Positions 32,311-41,266 of a stretch of DNA of 64,000 nt are shown one piece after another. Each line of letters starts with the position of its first letter. Positions within the stretch are counted from its first letter, which is position 1. This DNA comes from Actinomyces graevenitzii C83. GTDB taxonomy: Bacteria > Actinomycetota > Actinomycetes > Actinomycetales > Actinomycetaceae. The stretch spans positions 1 to 64,000 of the forward strand of contig NZ_JH470340.1 in the NCBI RefSeq assembly GCF_000239695.1, written 5' to 3'. The notes below the pieces were generated by a model that did not search any database, was not told the DNA's origin, and was given only the letters and a program-made list of their open reading frames with translations. Made by a program: the position numbers and the translations under genes.

Positions 32311-33408
32311 CTAACCGGCGGTGGTTTGCAGCTCAGGCTCACGCACCAGCACCGGGCTTAGACCTGAGGCGGGCGTAATCATGTCGCGGCTGGGGCTGTG
32401 GGTGTTACCAGTGGTTTCCAGGCGCAAAGGCTTGCCTGTATCCAAGTTGATCTCTTTACCCGTACCAATTAGGCCCTCACGATTAGGGGCTGGGTGGTAG
32501 AAGCTAAGCACGCCCACAAAAGCCCCAGCAGTGGCGTTAAAACGCGAACGCAGTGAGTTCCAGTCACGGCTGGAGGGTACCAGTGCCATCTTGGCGGCCA
32601 CCAGCGGTAAACGCAGCGGGTTAAGCAGCCAGGCGCCCCGGCGAGTGGCCGGCACCTGGGAGGTCAGGTGGTATTTGCGGGCCAGCCAGACATGAGCGCG
32701 GGCACTCTTAAACTCTGCTTTGTGCCGCGACTTAGTCTTGGGGTCGCGTCCCCGGTAAGCGATACGCATGCCTGAGAAGTTTTCAGTTTCAATGCCGTGC
32801 TCACGCAGGTACAGGGCTAACTCATTGTCTTCTGAACCCCAGGGGGCGTTAACATCAAAGCCACGCGAGATCAGCGCTGAGCGGCGGGCGGCAAAGGAGC
32901 AACCCATCAGGATTGGGATAGCCCGGTCTGCATTAACCGGGGTGTAGGTTTCAGTTTCTGTGGCCGGGTGGATAGTTTCATAAGCCTTGCCCAGGGCCCA
33001 GAAGTTTTTGAAGGTACCTTCTAGGAAGTAGATGCCTGAACCGGAAACTACTTGACGTTCCTTTAGGGATTCAATGCCCTGGCTGACCCAGTTGTTGGAA
33101 AGCATATCGTCGGCGTCACAAAACAGTAGCTTTTCACTGTTTGCATAGCGGATACCCACGTTGCGGGCATAGCAGACGTTACGCTCCCGGTCAGAGATGA
33201 AGTAACGTAGGTTGACCTGGCGGAAAGCAAAGCGAGGATAGTAGTCCTCAAGCAGCTCGCGCGTCTCATCGGTGGAGCCGTTGTCGATTACCAGAATCTC
33301 AAAAGCACCCTCATAGTCTTGACGCAGCAGTGAATCCAGTTGGATAGCCAAAGCTGGGGCACTGTTTAGAGTCGGGATGATAACCGAGGCTTGCGGTTGG
33401 GGGGTCAT
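32311..33408 (-). CDS. Glycosyltransferase family 2
   Basis: The 365-residue protein has a GT-A fold: SVIIPTLNSAPALAIQLDSL (about 8-27), the nucleotide Asp in IDNGSTDETREL near 46, and the metal DxD in FCDADDM near 95. GSEDNELALYLRE near 188 supplies the catalytic acidic motif. It transfers a sugar from a nucleotide donor; sugar and acceptor are unknown. It is the last gene of the minus-strand polysaccharide cluster. The C-terminal 60 residues look disordered. Confidence 0.88.
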   Translation of the reverse strand: MTPQPQASVIIPTLNSAPALAIQLDSLLRQDYEGAFEILVIDNGSTDETRELLEDYYPRFAFRQVNLRYFISDRERNVCYARNVGIRYANSEKLLFCDADDMLSNNWVSQGIESLKERQVVSGSGIYFLEGTFKNFWALGKAYETIHPATETETYTPVNADRAIPILMGCSFAARRSALISRGFDVNAPWGSEDNELALYLREHGIETENFSGMRIAYRGRDPKTKSRHKAEFKSARAHVWLARKYHLTSQVPATRRGAWLLNPLRLPLVAAKMALVPSSRDWNSLRSRFNATAGAFVGVLSFYHPAPNREGLIGTGKEINLDTGKPLRLETTGNTHSPSRDMITPASGLSPVLVREPELQTTAG

Positions 33409-33470
33409 GGCGTACCTGAGAATCGGGGACTAGGGGCATGAGCAGTCAGGTACTAGTCACTGTCTGGTAA

Positions 33471-34274
33471 CTAGTTTATAGTTTCCTGGGAGTTTCCTGG
33501 GCTCACTTGCGATAATAGTGCAATAAAAGCGCCGGCGCATAGACTAAACGCACAAAATGCCAACCCAAATTTATTGTTTGTTTGCAAAGCTTGGTCCACG
33601 TGCAGCAAAACCCAAGCAATTGCAAAGGTAATCAGCGTTAGCCGCAAATAGGGCTGTGATAATTTGTTGTATTGCACTTGTTGTAAAGGTAGTAATAAAT
33701 AAGCCCAAAACAGTGCCAAATCTGTGGAAGCAAACACGTCAGTCCACAAGTGCGCGGAGCTGACCAGCACCGCAGTGGTGCCCAAAATAAAGGCGCTCAG
33801 TGCCCCAACAAAGGCGATTCGCTTGAAAATACGCGGCAGTTTAGTGGCGCTAAGCGCAGCCATAAGCGGCACGGTGGCCACCAAAATCATGCCGGCGTGT
33901 CCTGAGGGCATGGTGTTGTAATGCGGGAAATAGCCGGTGCCATTGATGCCGCCTTGAGGCAGGTAAGGCAAGCGAGTTTTAAGCACTTGGATAGTGCCTA
34001 GCAGGCCGGCCGCAAAAGCCACTAGCTGCACTGGCAACAACCAGCGCTTGGCGCACAGGGATACCACCACGGCCAGAGCCAAGCTGGCCCCGGCCACCGG
34101 GGCCGTGCCCAGCTTGGTAAATACCTGCACATAGGGCTGAAGGGGACCCACAAACGTATGCAGGCCCAAACCAGCCAGGTAGGCACCCTGCTGGGTGGCC
34201 TCAAAAAGGTTGCGGTAAGCCCAGGTGGCCAGGAAGGTAAGTAGTGCGAGGGAAGCGGGGAGGAAACGTTTCAA
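33471..34274 (-). CDS. PAP2 family phosphatase, membrane
   Basis: The 267-residue protein has six to eight hydrophobic helices and the type 2 phosphatidic-acid phosphatase signature: PSGHAGMIL near 121 and SSAHLWTDVFASTDLALFW near 167, which provide the catalytic His residues. The first conserved KxxxxRP block is weak, here KTRLPYLPQGG near 100. In this setting it could recycle undecaprenyl pyrophosphate released by polymer export. It lies 17 bases after the sugar-1-phosphate transferase gene. Confidence 0.85.
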   Translation of the reverse strand: MKRFLPASLALLTFLATWAYRNLFEATQQGAYLAGLGLHTFVGPLQPYVQVFTKLGTAPVAGASLALAVVVSLCAKRWLLPVQLVAFAAGLLGTIQVLKTRLPYLPQGGINGTGYFPHYNTMPSGHAGMILVATVPLMAALSATKLPRIFKRIAFVGALSAFILGTTAVLVSSAHLWTDVFASTDLALFWAYLLLPLQQVQYNKLSQPYLRLTLITFAIAWVLLHVDQALQTNNKFGLAFCAFSLCAGAFIALLSQVSPGNSQETIN

Positions 34275-34291
34275 ATGGTTAATTACTTCTT

Positions 34292-35710
34292 TTAATAGGC
34301 CCCGCGTGAAGAAAGCACCGCCTGCACCGTTTTGGTCAGGATCGATAGGTCTTGTAACGGAGACCAGTTGTCAATGTAGTACAGGTCCAGGCGAATGGTT
34401 TCATCCCAGGACAGGTCTGAGCGCCCTGAAATCTGCCATAGGCCGGTAATACCCGGACGCACACGTAGACGGCGCATCTCATCGGGAGTGTATTTAGCTA
34501 CCTCACGCGGCAGCGGCGGGCGCGGGCCAATCAGGCTCATATCGCCCTGGATCACGTTAAACAGCTGGGGTAGCTCATCGATAGAGAAGCGACGAATAAA
34601 GCCACCCACCGGGGTGATACGCGGATCCTTCTTGAGTTTAAACATGACCTCATTGGTCTTGTTGCCGCCCTGCAGCTGAGCCAGGCGCGCCTCGGCATCA
34701 ACCACCATAGAGCGGAACTTGATCATCTTAAAGGTCTTACCATCGCGCCCCACCCGCTCTTGCCGGAAGAACACTGGGCCACGGTCGGTAAAGTACACCG
34801 CCAGGGCGGTAATAATCATGACCGGGCTGACCATAATCAGCGCCAGGGAAGCCATGACAATATCGAAAATTCGCTTGGAGTGTGACAGCGCGCCAGCAGA
34901 GTTGGGGTCTTCTACGTAGACCAGTGGCAGACCACCTACTGGGCGGGTACGAATACGGTCAGCGGCGACGTCGACCAAAGAAGGCACTACAGCCAGCTGG
35001 GTGCGGTGCCCCTCAAAACGCCACACATAGCGGCGGAAATCAACCGAGTCAGGCACCGAACCGGGGGCGAAAAGCACCAGCTCAGCCTGGTTGGATTCAG
35101 CCAGCTTAAGCAGGTTGTCGCTGATAGAACGGTGGTCACCCTTATAGGTTTCTAACGCCTCATCAGGGTCAAAAACCAGGTAGGGCTCTAGTCCCACCCA
35201 AGCCGAACGCTTAAGCATCCGGGAGAACTGCTCAGCCTGCTGGGGGCGGCCCACAATAATCACGCGCGAAATGCCGTAGCCATGCCAGTGCAGCCAGTGC
35301 AAGATGCGGCGACCAAACAGACGCCCCAAGGTGATTAGCGGCATCGCAATGATGAACAGCAGCAGGAAGTAAGAGCGTGAGAACTCCGTGTTGGTCAGGT
35401 ACAACACCAGCGAGAAAAAGCCGATATTAAACAGACCAGCGTTAAGGGCGCGGCGGATACTGACCGTGCCCGAGCCGAATTCACGCACCGCATAGCCGCC
35501 AAAGCAAGCGATTACCACCAGCCAGGCCGCTGAAGCCAGCGGCTTCCAGTGCATAAGGGCCTTAGTGAGGGCTGAGACGTCATTAGAGAACAGACCTGAC
35601 TGCTCGCGCAAATGCCACGCAATGGTGAACGACACCCAGATAGCGAGGAAGTCAATCACAATAGCGCCTAGACGCACTAGGTGATTGAAGGTACGTTTAC
35701 TCATCTTCAA
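34292..35710 (-). CDS. Polyprenyl-phosphate sugar-1-phosphate transferase (initiating, WbaP/WcaJ-like)
   Basis: This enzyme starts polysaccharide repeat-unit synthesis by moving a hexose-1-phosphate onto undecaprenyl phosphate. The 472 residues hold four N-terminal membrane helices (about 10-125), a Rossmann-like CoA-binding-type region (about 145-265), a re-entrant helix near 283-308 and the C-terminal catalytic domain with DRGPVFFRQERVGRDGK, KFRSM, FSIDELPQLFNV, GDMSLIGPRPP and RPGITGLWQ. The annotated start is TTG at 35710, six bases after TAGGTT; an ATG lies two codons further in. It marks the cluster as a lipid-linked polymer pathway. Confidence 0.95.
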   Translation of the reverse strand: MKMSKRTFNHLVRLGAIVIDFLAIWVSFTIAWHLREQSGLFSNDVSALTKALMHWKPLASAAWLVVIACFGGYAVREFGSGTVSIRRALNAGLFNIGFFSLVLYLTNTEFSRSYFLLLFIIAMPLITLGRLFGRRILHWLHWHGYGISRVIIVGRPQQAEQFSRMLKRSAWVGLEPYLVFDPDEALETYKGDHRSISDNLLKLAESNQAELVLFAPGSVPDSVDFRRYVWRFEGHRTQLAVVPSLVDVAADRIRTRPVGGLPLVYVEDPNSAGALSHSKRIFDIVMASLALIMVSPVMIITALAVYFTDRGPVFFRQERVGRDGKTFKMIKFRSMVVDAEARLAQLQGGNKTNEVMFKLKKDPRITPVGGFIRRFSIDELPQLFNVIQGDMSLIGPRPPLPREVAKYTPDEMRRLRVRPGITGLWQISGRSDLSWDETIRLDLYYIDNWSPLQDLSILTKTVQAVLSSRGAY

Positions 35711-35739
35711 GACGAAACCTACTTGGAGCAGTCGGGAAC

Positions 35740-36846
35740 TTAAGACAGTGCTTCTACCTGCTGGTGCAGGGCTTGGATGAAACGATCCAGGGAGAACTTG
35801 TCACCGTGGGCGCGAATCGCGGGGTGATCCCAGGTGATTTGCTCGTTCTTTTCCACTGTGGCTGCGATATCAGCGCTGGTGGGCTTAGAAAAGAATAGAC
35901 CAGTTTGGCCTTCTACAACAGTGTCGAGGTAGCCACCTCCACGCAGGGCCAGCACCGGTTTGCCGAAGCTGTAAGCCTCCAGCGGGGTGAGCCCAAAGTC
36001 TTCGAAGGAAGGCGCAATCAGGGCCTGGCAGTTGGCGTATAGCCAGCGCATTTGGCCGTCGCTTAGACCCTGGAACATGCGCACATTGTCTGGGCACATA
36101 GCTGCTAGACGCTCAGATTCAGGGCCCTTGCCCACAATTGCCAGCTTGCGCTGGGGCATGTCAGCAAAAGCCGCTATGGCGCGATCAACATTCTTATAGG
36201 GCATCAGGCGCGAAACCACCAGGTAGAACTGGCCAGCCCAGCTAGCAATCTCGTCCACAGTTTCCTGGCTGGCACTGGCGTCAATCCCACCAGGCGGGAA
36301 TAGCAGCTCAGCCTCAATACCGTAGACACGCTCAATGCGTTCTTTAACGATGGAGGAGTTGGCCAGGTAACGGGTGGCGCTGTGAGCAGCGCGCTTATCC
36401 CAACGCAGCAGCGGCGCATACACCGCGTTTAATCCCAGCACCTTGGGGGAGAAGCGTGAGGACTGGCCCAGGTACTGCTCGCGCAGGTACAGGAAACGGG
36501 CTGGGGAGTGGCAGTAGACCAGCTTGGCGCCGGTAGTTTTAACCCCGTGGGCAAAGCCAGTGGAAGACACTAGGGTTACGCCCGCATTGATCTTGATTTT
36601 CGACGTCGCCGGGGCCAGCAGCGGCAGGGCGATGCGGTGATCGTGGCGGAAGGCGGCTACCCGGTTTAGGCCGGTTACGCGAATATCGGCGTCCTTGAAC
36701 TCAGGGAAGGTGCCTTCTGGATCGTACAGGGTGGTGAAAATGGGGGCCTGGGGAAAAGCCTGGTGCATGGCTAAGGCCACTCGTTCCGCACCGCCACGCT
36801 GAGTTAAGTAATCGTGGGCGATGGCAACTTTAAAGTGCTCACTCAT
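35740..36846 (-). CDS. Glycosyltransferase family 4
   Basis: The 368-residue protein has a GT-B fold: N-terminal VAIAHDYLTQRGGAERVAL (about 6-24), a Rossmann C-domain with YLVVSRLMPYKNVDRAI near 197 and the E-x7-E donor motif APSFEDFGLTPLEAYSFGKPVL near 282. The retaining GT4 activity is inferred; sugar unknown. ATG 36846 is chosen because the upstream extension to 36981 overlaps the next gene and has no family similarity. A purine-rich AGAGAGA precedes it. Confidence 0.9.
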   Translation of the reverse strand: MSEHFKVAIAHDYLTQRGGAERVALAMHQAFPQAPIFTTLYDPEGTFPEFKDADIRVTGLNRVAAFRHDHRIALPLLAPATSKIKINAGVTLVSSTGFAHGVKTTGAKLVYCHSPARFLYLREQYLGQSSRFSPKVLGLNAVYAPLLRWDKRAAHSATRYLANSSIVKERIERVYGIEAELLFPPGGIDASASQETVDEIASWAGQFYLVVSRLMPYKNVDRAIAAFADMPQRKLAIVGKGPESERLAAMCPDNVRMFQGLSDGQMRWLYANCQALIAPSFEDFGLTPLEAYSFGKPVLALRGGGYLDTVVEGQTGLFFSKPTSADIAATVEKNEQITWDHPAIRAHGDKFSLDRFIQALHQQVEALS

Positions 36847-36922
36847 CAAAGTCTCTCTTCTGCCTATGGCAAGAATGTAAGGGAAGTAAGGCGAGGAAGT
36901 GGTGTTTATGAAATTTTGTGCC

Positions 36923-37855
36923 CTAGAAGTGGGTGGTGACCTCACTGTGGCAGTAGCCGCTAAGGGAGGCGGCCTCAACATTTAATGCCACTAATTTAGT
37001 AGCAAATGGTCCGGGCAACATGCCAATAGTGTTATCTGTGAAATTGGCCAGTTGCGCGGTGCGCTCTTCGTTGGTGCGGCTAGCTACCGCCCCAACTAGT
37101 TTGCCCCACCAGCCGCCGCCGGCTGCCACCGGGGCGATAGCGCCGGGGTGTAGCTGGTCAAAAGTGCGCCGTGCCGCGCCTGAATGGTAGGCACGCATAG
37201 CTCGCTTGACGGTGTCTGTGGCCGCGCCGTGGTGCAAAGTTTCCAGCTCTGGGGCCAAAATTACCGGGATACCAGCCTCATGTAGACGGTAGCCGTAGTC
37301 CACATCCTCCCAGCCGTAGTGCTGGTAGGCGGTGTCATAGGGGCCGATTTTTTCCCAGGTTTCACGGGTAATAGAGCAGTTAGCAGCCCAGTGACGCCAA
37401 GCCGGGATAGCGCCCCGGTAGGAGGCGGCCAGGGCCGCACGGGTGCGGGTGGCGCCGTATACGCGGGTGTACTTTGAGGGCGGCAGGATGTCTATGGTTA
37501 GCCCGACGACGCCGCAGGGCTGGCCCTGGTGGCGCGCCCAGTGCCCAGCCACAAAGTCTGCACCAGGCTCAAGATCGTCGTCGCAACGCACTAAAACCTG
37601 GCCTTTAGCGGCGCTAAAACCAGCGTTTAGAGCGGCTACGCGGCCTTGATTTTGCTCCAGTACCACAGCTCGTACCGGCACACCTTGGCTAGCGAAGGAG
37701 TCGATAATCTCTAGGCTGTTATCAAGCAAGCCATCGATTACCACTACCGCCTCAAAGTTGGTGTCACTTTGCTGGCTTAAGGCGTTAAGCAGGGTGGGTA
37801 GCTTGGCCTCTCCCCGATAGGAGGGGATGATGATGGAAGTGCGCGGTTGGTTCAT
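36923..37855 (-). CDS. Glycosyltransferase family 2
   Basis: The 310-residue product has the GT2 pattern: TSIIIPSYRGEAKLPTLLNAL (about 6-26), VVIDGLLDNS near 38, the metal-binding VRCDDDLEPGADFV near 90, and WEDVDYGYRLHEAGIPVI near 191 (catalytic acidic motif). Its ATG overlaps the stop of the Wzy-like gene by four bases, so the two are translationally coupled. The substrate is unknown. Confidence 0.88.
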   Translation of the reverse strand: MNQPRTSIIIPSYRGEAKLPTLLNALSQQSDTNFEAVVVIDGLLDNSLEIIDSFASQGVPVRAVVLEQNQGRVAALNAGFSAAKGQVLVRCDDDLEPGADFVAGHWARHQGQPCGVVGLTIDILPPSKYTRVYGATRTRAALAASYRGAIPAWRHWAANCSITRETWEKIGPYDTAYQHYGWEDVDYGYRLHEAGIPVILAPELETLHHGAATDTVKRAMRAYHSGAARRTFDQLHPGAIAPVAAGGGWWGKLVGAVASRTNEERTAQLANFTDNTIGMLPGPFATKLVALNVEAASLSGYCHSEVTTHF

Positions 37856-39147
37856 GCCTTACTGGCCTCTTCTTCCATCTTTTCCAACTTGTCGTATTTG
37901 GCCATGACATTTTCGTGCCCAGCCAGGTAGTTAACCAGCTTGTTTTGGCTGGCGCGTAGATCCTCTTCAACCGGTGTATCAAGCTTGGCTAGCTGGTCTT
38001 CGTCAGCGCCGGGGGCGTGCGCCCACCAGGTACAGGCAGCCAGAGCCAAACAGGCGGGGTAAGACAAGAACACGTTGCCCAGGTTGGCCGCACACACCAA
38101 AATTGCGATCGGGGTGGCCTCCAGATAGCGGTTAGGTAGACCAGATAGCGGGTGGCTGACCTTAATGATGGTGAGCACTAGTAGCGTCAACATCAGGTAG
38201 AACATGATCCAGCCACCCTCAGCGCGCAGCAGCAGGTAACTGGAGTGGAAGAAGAACTCGTTTTCACCCAGTTTGACGGTAAGGGTACCAGGGCCGTGAC
38301 CGGTGAAGGGGTTTTCGGCTACCAGTTTTTCTTCCAGTGGCACGATCAGTGAACGCAGGTGGTCAGAACCGGCACGGTCAGAGAATGAACCCTCGTTCTT
38401 AACGTCGTTGGCGTAGCCAATTACCGACTTGTATACGCCAAACAGCAGCGTGGCTTTAATCCAAACATTAAAGTTTTTAGGGATGAACACCCAGGCCAAG
38501 GCTAGGCCCAGACCCAGCCAGGTGGTGCGCGAGAAGGTTAGGAAAATACCCACTAGGGAGATAGCCAGCACAATGAAGTACTTGCGGTTACGCTGGGCAA
38601 TACCGGCGTAAACCAAGCCCAGTGCCAGCAGGTGCAAACCGGCGGTGTTGGGGTCACCAAACATACCGATCATACGGCCGGGGTAGGTTGATTGAGGCAG
38701 GGTGATAATGCCGTAAGCGGTGGCGATAACCTGCGAAACCCCAATGGACCCCACTAGGGCACGCATGTTTAGACGCCCCGAGGTGGAGGCGGCAATTACC
38801 AACGCCCAAGCCACAATGTGTCCCATACGGGTAAAGGGCAACTGGTCGTTATAGACACCCGAAACTGCCATCCAGGCGGGGATGGCGAACAGCAGCATGC
38901 GGTAGCCAAAGGCTGGCTGCCAACCCACCTTGGGTTTGCGCCCAAAGGCCATGATGGACAGCAGTATGGCGCTGATATCGGCTACCGGTACGCCCGGAAC
39001 AAAGCCTTCCAGGCGCAAACACAGTGGGATGAACAGGATCATTTCCAGCAAGGATGGGGACTTACGCAGCAATGCCTGCAGCGAAGAGTCATCCTTACGG
39101 AAAAACACATCCCAGTCGATAGCGCCGGGCTTAACCGCGCGGCTCAT
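37852..39147 (-). CDS. O-antigen polymerase/ligase-like membrane protein (Wzy candidate)
   Basis: The 431-residue protein has about ten hydrophobic helices and a large outer loop with FTGHGPGTLTVKLGENEFFFHSSYLLLRAEGG near 270-300, which matches the Wzy_C/O-antigen ligase pattern of a short Gly-rich motif followed by a His-containing NxxH-like segment. It probably joins lipid-linked repeat units outside the membrane. The last 40 residues are a charged coiled coil, which is not typical. It shares 4-bp overlaps with the genes on both sides. Confidence 0.82.
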   Translation of the reverse strand: MSRAVKPGAIDWDVFFRKDDSSLQALLRKSPSLLEMILFIPLCLRLEGFVPGVPVADISAILLSIMAFGRKPKVGWQPAFGYRMLLFAIPAWMAVSGVYNDQLPFTRMGHIVAWALVIAASTSGRLNMRALVGSIGVSQVIATAYGIITLPQSTYPGRMIGMFGDPNTAGLHLLALGLVYAGIAQRNRKYFIVLAISLVGIFLTFSRTTWLGLGLALAWVFIPKNFNVWIKATLLFGVYKSVIGYANDVKNEGSFSDRAGSDHLRSLIVPLEEKLVAENPFTGHGPGTLTVKLGENEFFFHSSYLLLRAEGGWIMFYLMLTLLVLTIIKVSHPLSGLPNRYLEATPIAILVCAANLGNVFLSYPACLALAACTWWAHAPGADEDQLAKLDTPVEEDLRASQNKLVNYLAGHENVMAKYDKLEKMEEEASKA

Positions 39148-40193
39148 TTAACCTCCTGGGGTAGCACGTCGGTAAGGAAAGCGGCGATGCGCTTGGTGGC
39201 GGCTTCAGGGGAGAACTTACGCTGCCAACGGTGCCATTCTTTGTCGACTTGCTTGGCACGTTTGGCGGGGGTGGTGTCCACTATGGCGGCGACGGCGTCG
39301 GCTAGCTCGTCGACGTCATCGGGGACTATCTGGTAGGAGTAGTCCCGGCCGGCAACCTCAGGTAGCGCCCCCGCGATAGAAGTCACGAAGGGGACCTTGG
39401 CGCTCATCGCCTCAGCGACCATAAGCCCAAAGGACTCGGGGCAAATCGAGGGGAAGACTGCCACATCAACCAGGTTGAAGAAGTCTTCACGCTTGGTCCA
39501 CCCCAGCTGCTTGGTGAAGCTGGCGATAGGGGCCAGGGCGGCGGTTACCCGCTTGCGCTCGGCGGCGTCGACAAAATGCGGTTCACCCGCAACCACCAGC
39601 TCGAAAGCATTCCCGCGAGTGGCGTTTAGCTGGGCCATAGCCTCAGCTAAAACCTCAATGCCCTTATCGGGGCTGGGGCGCCCGAGGAAACCCACCGTGA
39701 TGGGGGCCTTAAGGTCACCTTTAGGCTCGGTTTTAACCTCCTCACACCAGTTGTAAACAATCTGGGCGGTGGGGAAGTGCTTAGCCATGGAGGCGCTGGG
39801 CACAGCCAAAGCTAGGGCGCCACACGCCGCTAACCTGCCAGAAACCACATGCTTAAAGCTGGGGGCCTGGTGTAGGTGCACAATGCGCTGGGGGTGGCCC
39901 ACGGTAGCCAGTGCGGGCACATGCCCGTGGCACCACAGCACGCCTTGACGCTGGCTGGCATCCCAGGCGCGCAGGTTACGCATATAGGCTTTGCGCCCCT
40001 GGCCTTTAATGGCCACGGTAGCGAAACCAGCTTTAGCGGCCGCCGCACCTACGCCGTCGGCAATGGCCGGGGCTACCACGGTGACCTCATGGCCAAGCTG
40101 ACGCAGCACCTTAGCGGTGCGCAGCAGCATGACCTCGCCGCCACCAATTTCGCCGTTATTAGCAGCTAGGGTAAAGCGAGTCACTTGAAACAT
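39144..40193 (-). CDS. Glycosyltransferase family 4
   Basis: The 349-residue product begins FTLAANNGEIGGGEVMLLR, a GT4 N-terminal donor/acceptor loop, and has TVGFLGRPSPDKGIEVLAEAM near 165 and VFPSICPESFGLMVAEAMS near 245, the E-x7-E motif. ATG 40193 is preferred over the upstream start at 40223 because family similarity begins there; it overlaps the preceding gene by 13 bases. The sugar donor is unknown. Confidence 0.88.
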   Translation of the reverse strand: MFQVTRFTLAANNGEIGGGEVMLLRTAKVLRQLGHEVTVVAPAIADGVGAAAAKAGFATVAIKGQGRKAYMRNLRAWDASQRQGVLWCHGHVPALATVGHPQRIVHLHQAPSFKHVVSGRLAACGALALAVPSASMAKHFPTAQIVYNWCEEVKTEPKGDLKAPITVGFLGRPSPDKGIEVLAEAMAQLNATRGNAFELVVAGEPHFVDAAERKRVTAALAPIASFTKQLGWTKREDFFNLVDVAVFPSICPESFGLMVAEAMSAKVPFVTSIAGALPEVAGRDYSYQIVPDDVDELADAVAAIVDTTPAKRAKQVDKEWHRWQRKFSPEAATKRIAAFLTDVLPQEVK

Positions 40194-41266
40194 CCCTGAT
40201 AGACCTTGACGATGGAGTGGCACATGTCAGACACGCTAGGCCAGTAGGGGTTAAGCTGCGGGCGCTGCTCCAGCTCTAGACCCTGGCTGGCTAGTGCCTG
40301 GGCGATGGCGGTGACGTCATAGGCGTCCACTAGACACTGGCTAGGCAGAATCTCGGGGTTACCGCCAACCGGCGTGGCCACCACGCCCATGCCGCTAACT
40401 ACTGCATCTAGCAGCGAGTAAGAGCAGTTTTCCCACACCGACAGCTGCGCGAGCACGTCGTGGCTAGCTAGCGCCTGGCAGGCGTCAACAAAGCCAGGGA
40501 AGTCAACGCAGTCAGTTAGCCCCAGCGACTCAACCGCGCCGCGCAGGGCTGCCTCTTCCTCACCGGTACCAGCAATAGTCAGTGTGGCCTGGGGGTAATC
40601 GCGCTTAAGCAGTGAGAACCCCTTAAGTAGCTCCAAAATGCGCTTTTCTGGCGCCAGGCGGGCCAGGGATAAAATCCGCAGGCCCTCCTTACGCTGGCTG
40701 GGCGCGGTGGGGGCGTCGACGCCGTTGTGTAGCACGTCAATCACCCGGCGCGGGTGCCACTTGGCTTCCATGGCGTCAGCGGTGGCCACCGAGCAGGCCA
40801 TAAGCGCATCGAAACGCTCACAGCGCGCCTGGTGGGCGCGGCTCATTAGAGCCGATTTGAAGCTACTGCCGTGGTAGACGCTGTCATCGTAGGCGATACC
40901 GTGCTCAGTTGACACCAGCTTGGTGGGGCCGGTTAACGGCACTGCCAAGGCGCCCACAATATCTGCATAGGCTAGGTGCGTGTGCACAATGGCCGGGCGT
41001 AGCTTGGCTACCGCGTGGCGCAGTACCCGCACTGAAGAGGCCAGCCCATAGTTAGGGCCAAAGCTTTCAGCCAGTACTGGTACCCCCAGCTGGGTTAGCT
41101 CCTCGGCTAGCGCTCCCGGTGGGCACAGCACCACCATGCGGGTACGGGGCAGGCCGGTGCGGGCGACGTCGAGAACGTGACGTGCCACCCCACCGATCTC
41201 AGCAACCGGAACTACCCATAGCGCGATTGGTGCGTTACCCGCTACGCCCTTATAAGCCACTGTCAC
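40181..41266 (-). CDS. Glycosyltransferase family 4
   Basis: The 361-residue GT-B protein has VPVAEIGGVARHVLDVA (about 19-35), HTHLAYADIVGAL near 94, STEHGIAYDD near 118, RILSLARLAPEKRILELLKGF near 203 and a terminal region with AVVSGMGVVATPVGGNPEIL near 296. It differs from the GT4 at 39144 enough to act on another linkage. The ATG overlaps the stop of the synthase gene (41263) by four bases. Confidence 0.88.
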   Translation of the reverse strand: MTVAYKGVAGNAPIALWVVPVAEIGGVARHVLDVARTGLPRTRMVVLCPPGALAEELTQLGVPVLAESFGPNYGLASSVRVLRHAVAKLRPAIVHTHLAYADIVGALAVPLTGPTKLVSTEHGIAYDDSVYHGSSFKSALMSRAHQARCERFDALMACSVATADAMEAKWHPRRVIDVLHNGVDAPTAPSQRKEGLRILSLARLAPEKRILELLKGFSLLKRDYPQATLTIAGTGEEEAALRGAVESLGLTDCVDFPGFVDACQALASHDVLAQLSVWENCSYSLLDAVVSGMGVVATPVGGNPEILPSQCLVDAYDVTAIAQALASQGLELEQRPQLNPYWPSVSDMCHSIVKVYQGCFK